6,552 bases of DNA from an uncultured Lachnospiraceae bacterium (GTDB lineage Bacteria > Bacillota > Clostridia > Lachnospirales > Lachnospiraceae): the NCBI GenBank assembly GCA_934376945.1, contig CAKRPI010000105.1, positions 1 through 6,552 on the forward strand. Reading direction: 5' to 3'. Every line of letters starts with the position of its first letter. The stretch's first letter is position 1. Made by a program: the position numbers and the translations under genes. Below the pieces are notes generated by a model. The model made no database searches. It saw nothing but the letters and a program-made list of their open reading frames with translations, and was not told the origin of the DNA. This document shows, one piece after another, positions 1 through 5,121 of this stretch.

Positions 1-53
1 ATTCCTTCCGTAATCTTGCTGCATGGTCTTTTTACGATAACATTTTTAAACAT
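1..53 (-). CDS. N-terminal fragment of a DDAH-like amidinohydrolase (runs off the window)
   Basis: An ATG at 53-51 opens a frame with no stop to the window edge. It reads MFKNVIVKRPCSKITEG plus a codon starting AT. A GGAG ribosome site lies about 7 nt upstream. From memory, the pattern 'MFKNxIVxRP....xxGI' is the usual beginning of the dimethylarginine dimethylaminohydrolase family. These are cytosolic enzymes of the amidinotransferase/arginine deiminase fold that hydrolyse methylated arginines to citrulline plus methylamines; bacterial relatives may use other guanidino substrates. Only 17 complete codons are visible, so no catalytic residue (Asp, His, Cys) can be checked. The gene lies downstream of an amino acid importer whose promoter carries ARG-box-like sites, which supports a link to arginine-type compounds. 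The frame is certain; the family call rests on a short match. Confidence 0.58.
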   Translation of the reverse strand, partial: MFKNVIVKRPCSKITEG

Positions 54-232
54 AATTTTTCTCCATTCTGCCCGGCCTTGCTGCGGGCTGACTCTTCCGT
101 CTTTGTTATCTTTTCTGTCTCTTTTGTCTCTTTTGCCTTTTCTGTCTTGTCGGCCTTTTCTGTCTCTTCGCGTTCTTCTGTCTTCGCTTTCTTTTCTGCC
201 GTTTTTTCACAGAGTTCACGCCGAACACACAT
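32..232 (-). CDS. Possible small Lys/Thr/Glu-repeat protein (doubtful gene)
   Basis: This open frame of 66 codons starts at an ATG (232-230). A TTG at 274 would lengthen it to 80 codons, and a stop codon lies directly upstream of that TTG. The middle is built from TEK-type units (EETEKAD, DKTEKAK, KETEKIT), giving a charged, probably unstructured or helical chain. There is no signal peptide, membrane segment or known domain. The ribosome site is weak (AAGAAG only). The last 22 nt overlap the start of the DDAH-like gene in another frame. It could be a small translated leader, or merely a purine-rich untranslated stretch that happens to stay open. The interval 54-310 between the ATPase gene and the DDAH-like gene holds only this ORF and its repeats; I saw no convincing terminator or promoter there. 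I do not recognise the protein. Confidence 0.3.
   Translation of the reverse strand: MCVRRELCEKTAEKKAKTEEREETEKADKTEKAKETKETEKITKTEESARSKAGQNGEKLCLKMLS
110..165. repeat. Three copies of an 11-nt pyrimidine/purine repeat
   Basis: CTTTTCTGTCT occurs at 110-120, 137-147 and 155-165 on the plus strand. The offsets are 27 and 18 nt, both multiples of nine. On the minus strand the unit is AGACAGAAAAG, which encodes the TEK units of the small ORF. The surrounding stretch, about 90-215, is strongly biased to purines on the transcribed (minus) strand. Confidence 0.75.
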
Positions 233-310
233 AAGACTTCTTTGTTGCAGATCTATAATACTATACTTCGGCAATTATTTGTACTGTTTCTTCACAAATA
301 TCCGTATCAC

Positions 311-1033
311 TTACAATACCTTTGACAGGAATTCCCTGAGACGCTCATTTCTCGGATGAGAAAAAAATTCCTCAGGCGTATTTTCTTCTTTGATCAGTCC
401 CTCATCCACAAAAAGAATCTTCGTTCCGACCTCCCTGGCAAATCCCATCTCATGCGTAACGATCACCATCGTCATCCCCTCATCTGCCAGTTCGCGGATC
501 AAATCCAGTACTTCTCCGACCATTTCCGGATCAAGCGCTGAGGTCGGCTCATCAAACAGCATTACCTCCGGATTCATTGCAAGTGCACGTACAATTGCAA
601 TTCTCTGCTTCTGACCTCCGGAAAGTCGGTTCGGATACTCATCCGCCTTATCCTCCAGTCCAATCCTGCGCAGCAGGCGCAGTGCATTTTCTTTTGCCTC
701 TGCCTTCGTCTGCATCTTTAAGCGAACCGGGGCAAATGTAATGTTGTCCAGTACCGTCATATGCGGAAAGAGGTTAAAATGCTGAAATACCATTCCCATC
801 TTCTGACGCATTTTGTTAATATCATTCTGCGGATCGGTAATATTGGTTCCGTCAAACCAGATCTCACCTCCGGTCGGCTCCTCCAAAAGGTTCAGGCAGC
901 GCAAAAAGGTACTTTTTCCGGAACCGCTTGGCCCGATCACTACAATTTTTTCGCCCTGATTGATCGTATAATTAATACCGTTTAATACTTTCAGTCCATT
1001 AAATTCTTTTTTTAATCCCTTAACCTCGATCAC
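311..1033 (-). CDS. Polar amino acid ABC transporter ATP-binding protein (GlnQ/ArtM type)
   Basis: This is the cytoplasmic ATPase of a PAAT-family importer; it hydrolyses ATP to drive uptake through the permease encoded just upstream. The 240 residues match the family's usual length. Walker A is GPSGSGKST at 34-42, the Q-loop Gln is residue 84 ([10 protein letters not shown]), the signature LSGGQ is at 137-141, Walker B VMLFDE at 157-162, the D-loop SALDPE follows, and the switch His is 194 (VTHEMGFA). The stretch after the signature reads [11 protein letters not shown] where most relatives have IAIARALAMNP, a mild change. The start is GTG at 1033, preceded by AGGAGG 10 nt away. The gene overlaps the permease gene by 14 nt, so coupled translation is likely. 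It is the last transporter gene of the operon. Substrate cannot be read from the ATPase; the ARG-box-like sites at the operon promoter favour arginine or a relative over glutamine. Confidence 0.95.
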   Translation of the reverse strand: MIEVKGLKKEFNGLKVLNGINYTINQGEKIVVIGPSGSGKSTFLRCLNLLEEPTGGEIWFDGTNITDPQNDINKMRQKMGMVFQHFNLFPHMTVLDNITFAPVRLKMQTKAEAKENALRLLRRIGLEDKADEYPNRLSGGQKQRIAIVRALAMNPEVMLFDEPTSALDPEMVGEVLDLIRELADEGMTMVIVTHEMGFAREVGTKILFVDEGLIKEENTPEEFFSHPRNERLREFLSKVL

Positions 1034-1760
1034 CCTGCTTCAACCTCCTCTCCAGAAAGCTTACTCCGAAAGACAGGATCATAACACATGCAAAGTAGAC
1101 AGCGGCAATAAAAAACAACGGCATCATCGGCGCCATAGTCCGGCTTCTCACAAGATCCGATGCACGCGTCAGATCGACTACTGCGATATACCCAACGATT
1201 GATGTCTCTTTGAGCACAGCAATTCCCTCATTGCAAAGCGCCGGCAATGCTGATTTGAAAGCCTGCGGAAGAATAATGTAGAGAATTGTATCAAATGCGC
1301 CCACACCAAGGGAACGTCCTGCTTCCATCTGTCCTGCATCTACGGAATTGATACCTCCGCGCACGACCTCTGATACGTAAGCCGCCGAGTTCAGCCCCAT
1401 TGCAATGCAGCAGACTACTATTTTATTCGGAAAACCTGCCATAATGACAAATGCCATGATCAGCAGCTGTACCACAAGCGGCACGCCACGCACGACCGCC
1501 ACATAAAGTGCAAGTATCTTATCAATAATAAAATACAGCACATATCCTGCTTTTTTAACTGCTGTAACCGGCTTTCTCTTTTTGACCTGCACATACCCAT
1601 ACCGAAGCATGGCAATCACAATCCCAAATATAAGTCCGACCACAATCGATACCAGCGTGATCAGGATTGTATTCTCAAAGCCTGTTAAAAATACCTTATA
1701 ACGGTCATCACGGATAAATGTTTTTACAAACTCCGCTTTGATCTCATCCATCCAGCCCAT
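1020..1760 (-). CDS. Polar amino acid ABC transporter permease (HisM/GlnP type)
   Basis: An integral membrane subunit of the PAAT importer; it forms the translocation path and contacts the ATPase through the EAA loop. Hydrophobic segments are seen around residues 30-52, 72-108, 113-130 and 212-235. Family marks are [11 protein letters not shown] near the N-terminus, [10 protein letters not shown] at 91-100, [12 protein letters not shown] at 126-137, and the EAA-loop region at about 146-166 (EAGRSLG...ILPQ). The protein has 246 residues, somewhat long for this family. The extra length is a basic insert between the first and second membrane segments (about 53-72, rich in Lys). Only one permease gene is present, so a homodimer is expected. 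The start at 1760 has a modest AAAGG/AGGCAGG ribosome site; a second ATG at 1751 is possible but less well spaced. It is separated from the binding-protein gene by 178 nt with stem-loops, and overlaps the ATPase gene by 14 nt. Confidence 0.94.
   Translation of the reverse strand: MGWMDEIKAEFVKTFIRDDRYKVFLTGFENTILITLVSIVVGLIFGIVIAMLRYGYVQVKKRKPVTAVKKAGYVLYFIIDKILALYVAVVRGVPLVVQLLIMAFVIMAGFPNKIVVCCIAMGLNSAAYVSEVVRGGINSVDAGQMEAGRSLGVGAFDTILYIILPQAFKSALPALCNEGIAVLKETSIVGYIAVVDLTRASDLVRSRTMAPMMPLFFIAAVYFACVMILSFGVSFLERRLKQGDRG
1044..1049 (-). promoter_or_regulatory. Ribosome binding site for the GTG-started ATPase gene
   Basis: AGGAGG on the minus strand (CCTCCT on the plus strand) lies inside the end of the permease gene, 10 nt before GTG 1033-1031. 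No in-frame ATG is nearby at the conserved N-terminus ([11 protein letters not shown]), so this site supports the GTG start. Confidence 0.75.
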
Positions 1761-1780
1761 AATCCTGCCTTTCTTATGAA

Positions 1781-1903
1781 GCGGACATTTTAATCCGCCA
1801 CTCCTGCTCCCGATACAGCGCCATACAAGTACGTAAATCAGCAGTGAAGCGGATACCTCTGATCCGCTTCACTCATTTCACTGCAACGGACACTCGCATC
1901 CGC
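1781..1903. repeat. Three similar inverted repeats between binding-protein and permease genes
   Basis: The pattern GCGGA-N8/9-TCCGC occurs three times in the 178-nt gap: 1781-1798 (loop CATTTTAA), 1849-1867 (core of the large hairpin) and 1886-1903 (first base A instead of G, loop CACTCGCA). The AAGCGGA word thus recurs in both orientations. This looks like a local repeat array and not like chance intergenic sequence. No gene was seen in the gap. Confidence 0.6.
1843..1873 (-). other. Strong intercistronic stem-loop downstream of the binding-protein gene
   Basis: AGTGAAGCGGAT at 1843-1854 is perfectly complementary to ATCCGCTTCACT at 1862-1873, with a 7-nt loop. On the transcribed strand no run of T follows, so full termination is unlikely. 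A second arm, TTCACTGC at 1877-1884, can pair with GCAGTGAA at 1841-1848 instead, allowing an alternative fold. Known analogues between binding-protein and permease genes stabilise the upstream message or partly stop transcription, giving excess binding protein; that role here is inference. Confidence 0.6.
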
Positions 1904-1938
1904 TTCGCTTCCTGCTCATAAACAACTATTCTGTCTTT

Positions 1939-2856
1939 TTACTCTGTCACTGCTTCTGTTGCTGCTTCTGTTGCTGCTTCTGTTGCTTCCTCACTTGCAG
2001 CTTCTGTATCTGCTTCGGAAGCAGCTTCTGATTCTTCATTTAATGCAGAGGATTTTGCGCTTTCATCTATAATGTACTGGTCGATCGTTCCATTCTCCTT
2101 CAGCGGAACAACGATTTCATTCACCTTCTCGATCAGATCTGTCTCACCCTTTGCTGCGGCTACTGCATATTCCTCCTGAGTTGAATTTCCGTTTGCATAC
2201 ACTGCCTCAAAGCATTTCAGTCCTTCGTTTACCGTACAGAGATTTTCTGCCAGCTGTCTGTCGCAGACAACTGCCTGTACATCACCTGCATTCAATCCCA
2301 TTGCAGCAATAGTCAGATCCTTGTACTGCTGCACAGAAGCGCCGCTTCCTGCCAGAACGCCCATGTTTACCTCATCGGAAATCAGGAAATCACCTGTCGT
2401 GCCAAGATGAACACCTACCGTATAGCCTACCAGATCATCAATACTCTTTACGTCCTCGTTGTCATCTTTTACAACGATGTACTGGCTGGACTCACAGTAC
2501 GGCACAGAAAATTCCATCGCTTCTGCCCGGTCCTCTGTCACTGTAATTGCTGCCAGTGCCAGATCTGCCTCGCCGTTCTCCAGATACATGGAAAGGGAAT
2601 CAAAGGATACATTAATAACCTCCAGTTCCACTCCAAGACCATCCGCAATGTCCTTTGCGATATCCAGGTCAACCCCTACTACATTTTCGCCTTCCATATA
2701 TTCAAACGGCGGCCATGCAGCATCCGTTGCCACTACCAGCTTTCCTTTTTCCAGAACACGTTCCAGAGCAGTCTGATCATCTGCCAGAGAAGTAAATCCT
2801 GCACTCAGGCTAATCACCATTGTCAGTGTCATACAGATTGCGGCTATTTTTTTCAT
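1939..2856 (-). CDS. Amino acid ABC transporter substrate-binding protein (HisJ/ArtJ/GlnH type, SBP family 3)
   Basis: An exported solute-binding protein that delivers an amino acid to the permease encoded downstream. Residues 1-25 form a signal peptide (MKK, hydrophobic core, SLA before DD). The fold marks are ATDAAWPPFEY (43-53), GVDLDIAKDIA (61-71), AAITVTEDRAEAMEFSVPY (102-120) with Arg110 as the likely carboxylate-binding Arg, GTTGD (152-156), and DVQAVVCD (192-199) with Asp199 as the likely amino-group ligand. Residues 17-20 read LSAG, a lipobox shape with Gly in place of the Cys that Gram-positive binding proteins normally lipidate. After the domain (about residue 265) comes a Glu/Ala/Thr/Ser-rich tail ending TEAATEAATEAVTE. 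The ribosome site AGGAGG lies 8 nt before ATG 2856. It is first in its operon, behind a promoter with ARG-box-like sites, so arginine-responsive control is likely. Substrate specificity is inferred from that regulation, not from the pocket. Confidence 0.94.
   Translation of the reverse strand: MKKIAAICMTLTMVISLSAGFTSLADDQTALERVLEKGKLVVATDAAWPPFEYMEGENVVGVDLDIAKDIADGLGVELEVINVSFDSLSMYLENGEADLALAAITVTEDRAEAMEFSVPYCESSQYIVVKDDNEDVKSIDDLVGYTVGVHLGTTGDFLISDEVNMGVLAGSGASVQQYKDLTIAAMGLNAGDVQAVVCDRQLAENLCTVNEGLKCFEAVYANGNSTQEEYAVAAAKGETDLIEKVNEIVVPLKENGTIDQYIIDESAKSSALNEESEAASEADTEAASEEATEAATEAATEAVTE
1951..1986. repeat. Three perfect 12-nt tandem repeats coding the binding protein's C-terminal tail
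   Basis: TGCTTCTGTTGC is repeated three times end to end on the plus strand, coding TEAA units on the minus strand. The unit is a multiple of three, so gain or loss of copies would keep the frame. Diverged versions continue up to about 2040. Confidence 0.9.
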
Positions 2857-2864
2857 AATGCATT

Positions 2865-2870
2865 CCTCCT
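2865..2870 (-). promoter_or_regulatory. Ribosome binding site of the substrate-binding protein gene
   Basis: A consensus AGGAGG on the minus strand, 8 nt before ATG 2856. It abuts a possible third ARG-box-like site (2871-2884), so a bound regulator could also lie at the ribosome site region of the DNA. Confidence 0.85.
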
Positions 2871-2884
2871 CGCATTTCTATGCA
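2871..2884. promoter_or_regulatory. Possible third ARG-box-like site
   Basis: On the minus strand TGCATAGAAATGCG matches TGNAT-N4-ATNCA with one mismatch at the last base. It is centred 43 bp from the best site, about four helical turns. It lies in the transcribed leader, and the match is weaker because the central four bases contain a G. Confidence 0.33.
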
Positions 2885-2911
2885 TGTCATTCTCAATATC
2901 TCTCATGACAT
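2884..2911 (-). other. Inverted repeat in the leader of the binding-protein gene
   Basis: ATGTCAT at 2884-2890 pairs with ATGACAT at 2905-2911 around a 14-nt loop. It sits in the expected 5' leader between two ARG-box-like sites. It could be a small RNA hairpin or another protein site; it is short and AT-rich, so it may be chance. Confidence 0.3.
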
Positions 2912-2929
2912 CTTGTATATTTATGCAAG
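2912..2929. promoter_or_regulatory. ARG-box-like operator over the transcription start (best match)
   Basis: The 18-nt palindrome CTTGTATATTTATGCAAG contains TGTATATTTATGCA, an exact fit to the ArgR/AhrC pattern TGNAT-WWWW-ATNCA known from Gram-positive and enteric bacteria. Seven of nine positions are symmetric. It covers the predicted transcription start of the binding-protein operon (about 2925), so bound ArgR would be expected to repress. The identity of the regulator is inferred from the motif; no argR gene is in the window. Confidence 0.6.
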
Positions 2930-2932
2930 TAT

Positions 2933-2959
2933 ATTATACCTTATCGTATAAAAATGCAA
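2933..2959 (-). promoter_or_regulatory. Promoter of the polar amino acid transporter operon
   Basis: On the minus strand a perfect -10 TATAAT (2938-2933) lies 15 nt downstream of TTGCAT (2959-2954). The spacing is short; a start near 2925 would give a leader of about 70 nt. The -35 and spacer coincide with one ARG-box-like site, and the start with another. Confidence 0.65.
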
Positions 2960-2960
2960 G
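2943..2960. promoter_or_regulatory. Second ARG-box-like operator over the -35/spacer
   Basis: The minus strand reads TGCATTTTTATACG at 2958-2945, one mismatch (last base) from TGNAT-N4-ATNCA. Its centre is 31 bp from the centre of the best site, about three helical turns, so both sites face the same side of the DNA. Paired ARG boxes are typical of ArgR/AhrC operators, whose hexamer binds two sites. Confidence 0.5.
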
Positions 2961-2967
2961 CATTTTT
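2950..2967. terminator. AT-rich inverted repeat, possible weak terminator of the 138-residue gene
   Basis: AAAAATGC-AA-GCATTTTT lies 7 nt past the stop codon at 2974, with T-rich flanks on both strands. The stem has only two strong G:C pairs and the loop is tiny, so termination would be weak. It overlaps the -35 of the next promoter and may instead be part of the operator. Low confidence as a terminator. Confidence 0.25.
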
Positions 2968-2973
2968 TTATAT

Positions 2974-3390
2974 TCATTCTTCGAGCATTGTGTTGATCCT
3001 GCGAAAACCGCTACGGTCCTTTTCTTCCATCCATGCCCATACCTGCTCGGCAAGCTCTGCCAGCGTACTGTCCCCAAAGCAGATTTCTCCTCCGTAAATA
3101 CTCATCCCCTCCGCGATGGCCTGCTGTGCCTCCAGATATTCTTCGTAATGCTCATCCCCCTCTACAAAATCATTCTGTACGTCAATTCCATATTTTTTCT
3201 GAAACAGCCGCTTCAGCTCTTCTGTATTGGCCGCTTCCTTTTCTCCGAAAAATACCGGTCCGAGCACCTCATACAAAAACTCTTTGCGGCGTTCCCGCTC
3301 CTCCTCATCACACGCAATCAAATACGGACTGCTCTGCCAGTCTTTGCTGTTCTTTTCATATTTTCCCCCTGCATTTTTATACGCTGTCAT
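2974..3390 (-). CDS. Hypothetical acidic protein, 138 residues
   Basis: I do not recognise this protein. It has 138 residues, no signal peptide and no membrane segment, so it is probably cytosolic. It is charged and likely mostly helical: residues 28-42 are a Glu/Arg-rich helix, 53-66 another, and 79-95 (DEHYEEYLEAQQ...) a third. A central stretch SIYGGEICFGDSTLAELAEQVWAW (97-120) mixes Gly-rich turns with an amphipathic helix. There are two Cys (27, 104), too far apart for an obvious metal site. The frame upstream holds no alternative start codon before a stop, so ATG 3390 is the start. The local ribosome site is weak (AGGG). The gene has its own strong promoter at about 3484-3512 and ends just before the transporter promoter, so it is likely a single-gene unit. 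Real coding is supported by the protein-like composition and the promoter placement. Confidence 0.72.
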   Translation of the reverse strand: MTAYKNAGGKYEKNSKDWQSSPYLIACDEEERERRKEFLYEVLGPVFFGEKEAANTEELKRLFQKKYGIDVQNDFVEGDEHYEEYLEAQQAIAEGMSIYGGEICFGDSTLAELAEQVWAWMEEKDRSGFRRINTMLEE

Positions 3391-3483
3391 ATTCTCATCC
3401 CTGTTCTCCCGCCGCGTGCTCTGTTTCCCTCCTGCTTTTCTTCACCTTCTGATCCGTTTTTTCGTTTCCTTCCCCTTGTTTTT

Positions 3484-3512
3484 AAAATATCATATTGTAT
3501 GAATAATGTCAA
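3484..3512 (-). promoter_or_regulatory. Strong promoter upstream of the hypothetical gene
   Basis: On the minus strand TTGACA (3512-3507) is followed after exactly 17 nt by TATTTT (3489-3484), with TGA directly before it as an extended -10. A start near 3477 would leave a purine-rich leader of about 85 nt before ATG 3390. Confidence 0.65.
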
Positions 3513-3560
3513 TTATTATCTGTTATGCAATCTCACGGTGTCCCATTTTCTGTCACTAAA

Positions 3561-3592
3561 ATACCGGATAGCATGATTCAGCCATCCGGTAT
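3561..3592 (-). terminator. Stem-loop terminator after the cytidylate-kinase-like gene
   Basis: ATACCGGAT at 3561-3569 pairs perfectly with ATCCGGTAT at 3584-3592, with a 14-nt loop in which two further pairs can form. On the minus strand it is followed by TTTTAG and preceded by an A-rich stretch. It lies 84 nt past the stop of the kinase-like gene and just upstream of the next promoter, the expected place for a terminator. The U tract is short, so efficiency is uncertain. Confidence 0.6.
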
Positions 3593-3676
3593 CTGATTTA
3601 CCTCTGTTTTTTCACTGTTTTATCTTCTCTTTTATCCTTTGATAATAATGAACAAAAGATTCATTTATGAATACTG

Positions 3677-4321
3677 TTACTTTTTTTCTCCCGGAAGAGC
3701 ACCGAACCGCACCTTGATATATTCCTCGATTGCTTCCATCGTTCCTTCAAATCCAAGTCGTTCACTGTTGAGGCACAAATCGTAGTTGCGGGCATCTGTC
3801 CACTCCTGTCCTGTATAGTAACGATAAAAATCACTGCGATACTTGTCGGTCCGTTCTACAAATTTTTCGACATCCTTTCCGATGTAAGCACGGCGCTCAA
3901 CTGCCTGTCTGACACAATACTCTTTGGAAGCATGTACAAAGACACTGACTACATTATCATAATCCTTCAGCACATAATCTGCCGCACGTCCGATAATTAC
4001 GCAGGACTCACGCTGCGCAAGCTCCCGGATAATCTTTGCCTGATAATTAAACAGGTTATGATCACTGACAAACTCATCACTGCCTGGTGCAATAAGCTTT
4101 CCTCTATACTCGCCATGAACCTTTCCAAAAAAGAGCGGTGTACGCTTCAGCTTTTCATCTGCCTGATTAAACAGCTCCTCTGCGATTCCACTGTCTTCTG
4201 ACGCCATTTTGATGATCTCGTGCTCATAAAATCCAATTCCGAGATCCTCTGACAGCATCTTCCCGATGGTTTTTCCTCCGCTTCCAAAATGTCTGGCAAT
4301 TGTAATTACTACGTTTTTCAT
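3677..4321 (-). CDS. Cytidylate-kinase-like family P-loop protein
   Basis: A 214-residue cytosolic P-loop protein of the kind annotated as 'cytidylate kinase-like family' (AAA_26 type), common in Clostridia. The N-terminus VVITIARHFGSGGKTIG (4-20) carries a nucleotide-binding loop, GSGGKT at 13-18, directly after a beta strand, as in CMP kinases. Later marks are CVIIGRAADYVL (107-118), VFVHA (128-132) as a core strand, a basic segment RQAVERRAYIG (138-148) in the place of a lid, and TDKYRSDFYRYYTGQEWTD (158-176) near the end. True cytidylate kinase (Cmk) differs clearly in this C-terminal part, so the real substrate is not known; CMP/dCMP phosphorylation is only a family guess. The start ATG 4321 has AAGGGG 7 nt upstream. 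It follows livF by 74 nt with a small palindrome between them, so it may be read from the liv operon, from its own weak promoter, or both. Confidence 0.85.
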   Translation of the reverse strand: MKNVVITIARHFGSGGKTIGKMLSEDLGIGFYEHEIIKMASEDSGIAEELFNQADEKLKRTPLFFGKVHGEYRGKLIAPGSDEFVSDHNLFNYQAKIIRELAQRESCVIIGRAADYVLKDYDNVVSVFVHASKEYCVRQAVERRAYIGKDVEKFVERTDKYRSDFYRYYTGQEWTDARNYDLCLNSERLGFEGTMEAIEEYIKVRFGALPGEKK

Positions 4322-4342
4322 AGTCTCGCCCCTTTTACTTTA

Positions 4343-4372
4343 ATCTTATGATGCAGGATTGTGAGAGTACAA
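4343..4372 (-). promoter_or_regulatory. Weak promoter candidate for the cytidylate-kinase-like gene
   Basis: TTGTAC (4372-4367) and TAAGAT (4348-4343) on the minus strand are 18 nt apart. A start near 4336 would give a very short leader just containing the AAGGGG ribosome site. Both hexamers deviate from consensus. Confidence 0.3.
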
Positions 4373-4375
4373 AGT

Positions 4376-4389
4376 ACGGAACATTCCGT
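4376..4389 (-). terminator. Small palindrome after livF, possible weak terminator
   Basis: ACGGAACATTCCGT pairs as five G:C-rich pairs around a 4-nt loop, 6 nt past the livF stop region, and is followed on the minus strand by ACTTTGTACT. The T content is poor. It may stop some transcripts at the end of the liv operon or mark a processing site. Confidence 0.35.
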
Positions 4390-4395
4390 CTGCCC

Positions 4396-5106
4396 TTACT
4401 CACCAAGATACGCCTTCTTTATTGATTCATCGTTCATCAGCACCTGTGCATCACCGGACTGTACAATTCTTCCGGTTTCCAGCACATACGCACGATCTGC
4501 GATCGAGAGCGCTTTTTTTGCATTCTGCTCAACAAGAAGTACGGTTGTACCTGACTTGTTCAGGCTCTGAATAATATCAAAAATTTCATTTACAAGAATC
4601 GGAGAAAGTCCCATCGACGGCTCGTCAAGCAGCACGATTTTCGGCTTTGACATCAGAGCGCGGCCCATCGCAAGCATCTGCTGCTCACCGCCCGAAAGTG
4701 TACCGGCCATCTGATTCTGACGCTCTTTCAGACGTGGGAAGCGCTTGTATACCATCTCCAGCATTTCATCGATCTCCGCCTTGTCTTTTCTCGTGTAAGC
4801 ACCCATTTTCAGATTCTGGTAAACGGACAGCTGCGCAAATACACGACGGCCTTCCGGAACATGTGCCATTCCAAGGCTTACGATCTTATGCGCCGGAACC
4901 TTTGTGATTTCTTTTCCCTCAAAAACCACACTGCCCTTCTTCGGGGAAAGCAATCCGGTAACCGTGTGGAGGATCGTCGTTTTGCCTGCGCCGTTTGCTC
5001 CGATCAGCGCAACTGTTTCTCCCTCGTTTACCTCGAAGGAAATTCCCTTGATCGCCTGAATCATTCCATAGTATACCTGCAGGTCCTTTACTTCAAGCAT
5101 TGCCAT
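4396..5106 (-). CDS. livF: Branched-chain amino acid ABC transporter ATP-binding protein LivF
   Basis: One of the two cytoplasmic ATPases of the Liv/HAAT importer for leucine, isoleucine, valine or related hydrophobic amino acids; it pairs with LivG. The 236 residues equal the family length. Walker A GANGAGKTT is at 36-44; the LivF mark VPEGRRVF at 83-90 follows; the signature LSGGEQQ is at 137-143, Walker B IVLLDEP at 157-163, and MGLSP at 165-169. The usual switch His is Gln194 (LVEQN), which is normal for LivF and not a defect. Start ATG 5106 (MAMLEVK) has AAGGAGGG about 9 nt upstream; the second ATG at 5100 is too far from it. It follows livG by 15 nt and is the last liv gene; the kinase-like gene comes next. 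Confidence 0.96.
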   Translation of the reverse strand: MAMLEVKDLQVYYGMIQAIKGISFEVNEGETVALIGANGAGKTTILHTVTGLLSPKKGSVVFEGKEITKVPAHKIVSLGMAHVPEGRRVFAQLSVYQNLKMGAYTRKDKAEIDEMLEMVYKRFPRLKERQNQMAGTLSGGEQQMLAMGRALMSKPKIVLLDEPSMGLSPILVNEIFDIIQSLNKSGTTVLLVEQNAKKALSIADRAYVLETGRIVQSGDAQVLMNDESIKKAYLGE

Positions 5107-5121
5107 TTGTCCATTCCCTCC

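Noticed and set aside
276..300. Inverted repeat TATTTGT/ACAAATA after the ATPase gene as a terminator
   Set aside because: Seven pairs with one G:C pair, an 11-nt loop and no T run; too weak to call.
3390..3440. A 16-codon GTG-started leader ORF in the hypothetical gene's 5' leader
   Set aside because: No convincing ribosome site and the purine-rich leader leaves frames open by chance.
2407..3576. A 389-codon open frame on the plus strand
   Set aside because: It runs antisense across the binding-protein gene, its promoter and the hypothetical gene, has a Cys/Phe/His-rich composition unlike a real protein, and no ribosome site. It is a shadow frame.
3649..3664. TGAAC-AAAAG-ATTCA near the kinase-like gene end as another ARG box
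   Set aside because: The half-sites are five bases apart where the motif needs four, one half-site is imperfect, and it lies 3' of a gene with no promoter close by.
4520..4530. Gln in place of the switch His in LivF as a sign of a dead ATPase
   Set aside because: LVEQN is the normal LivF sequence, so this is a family feature.
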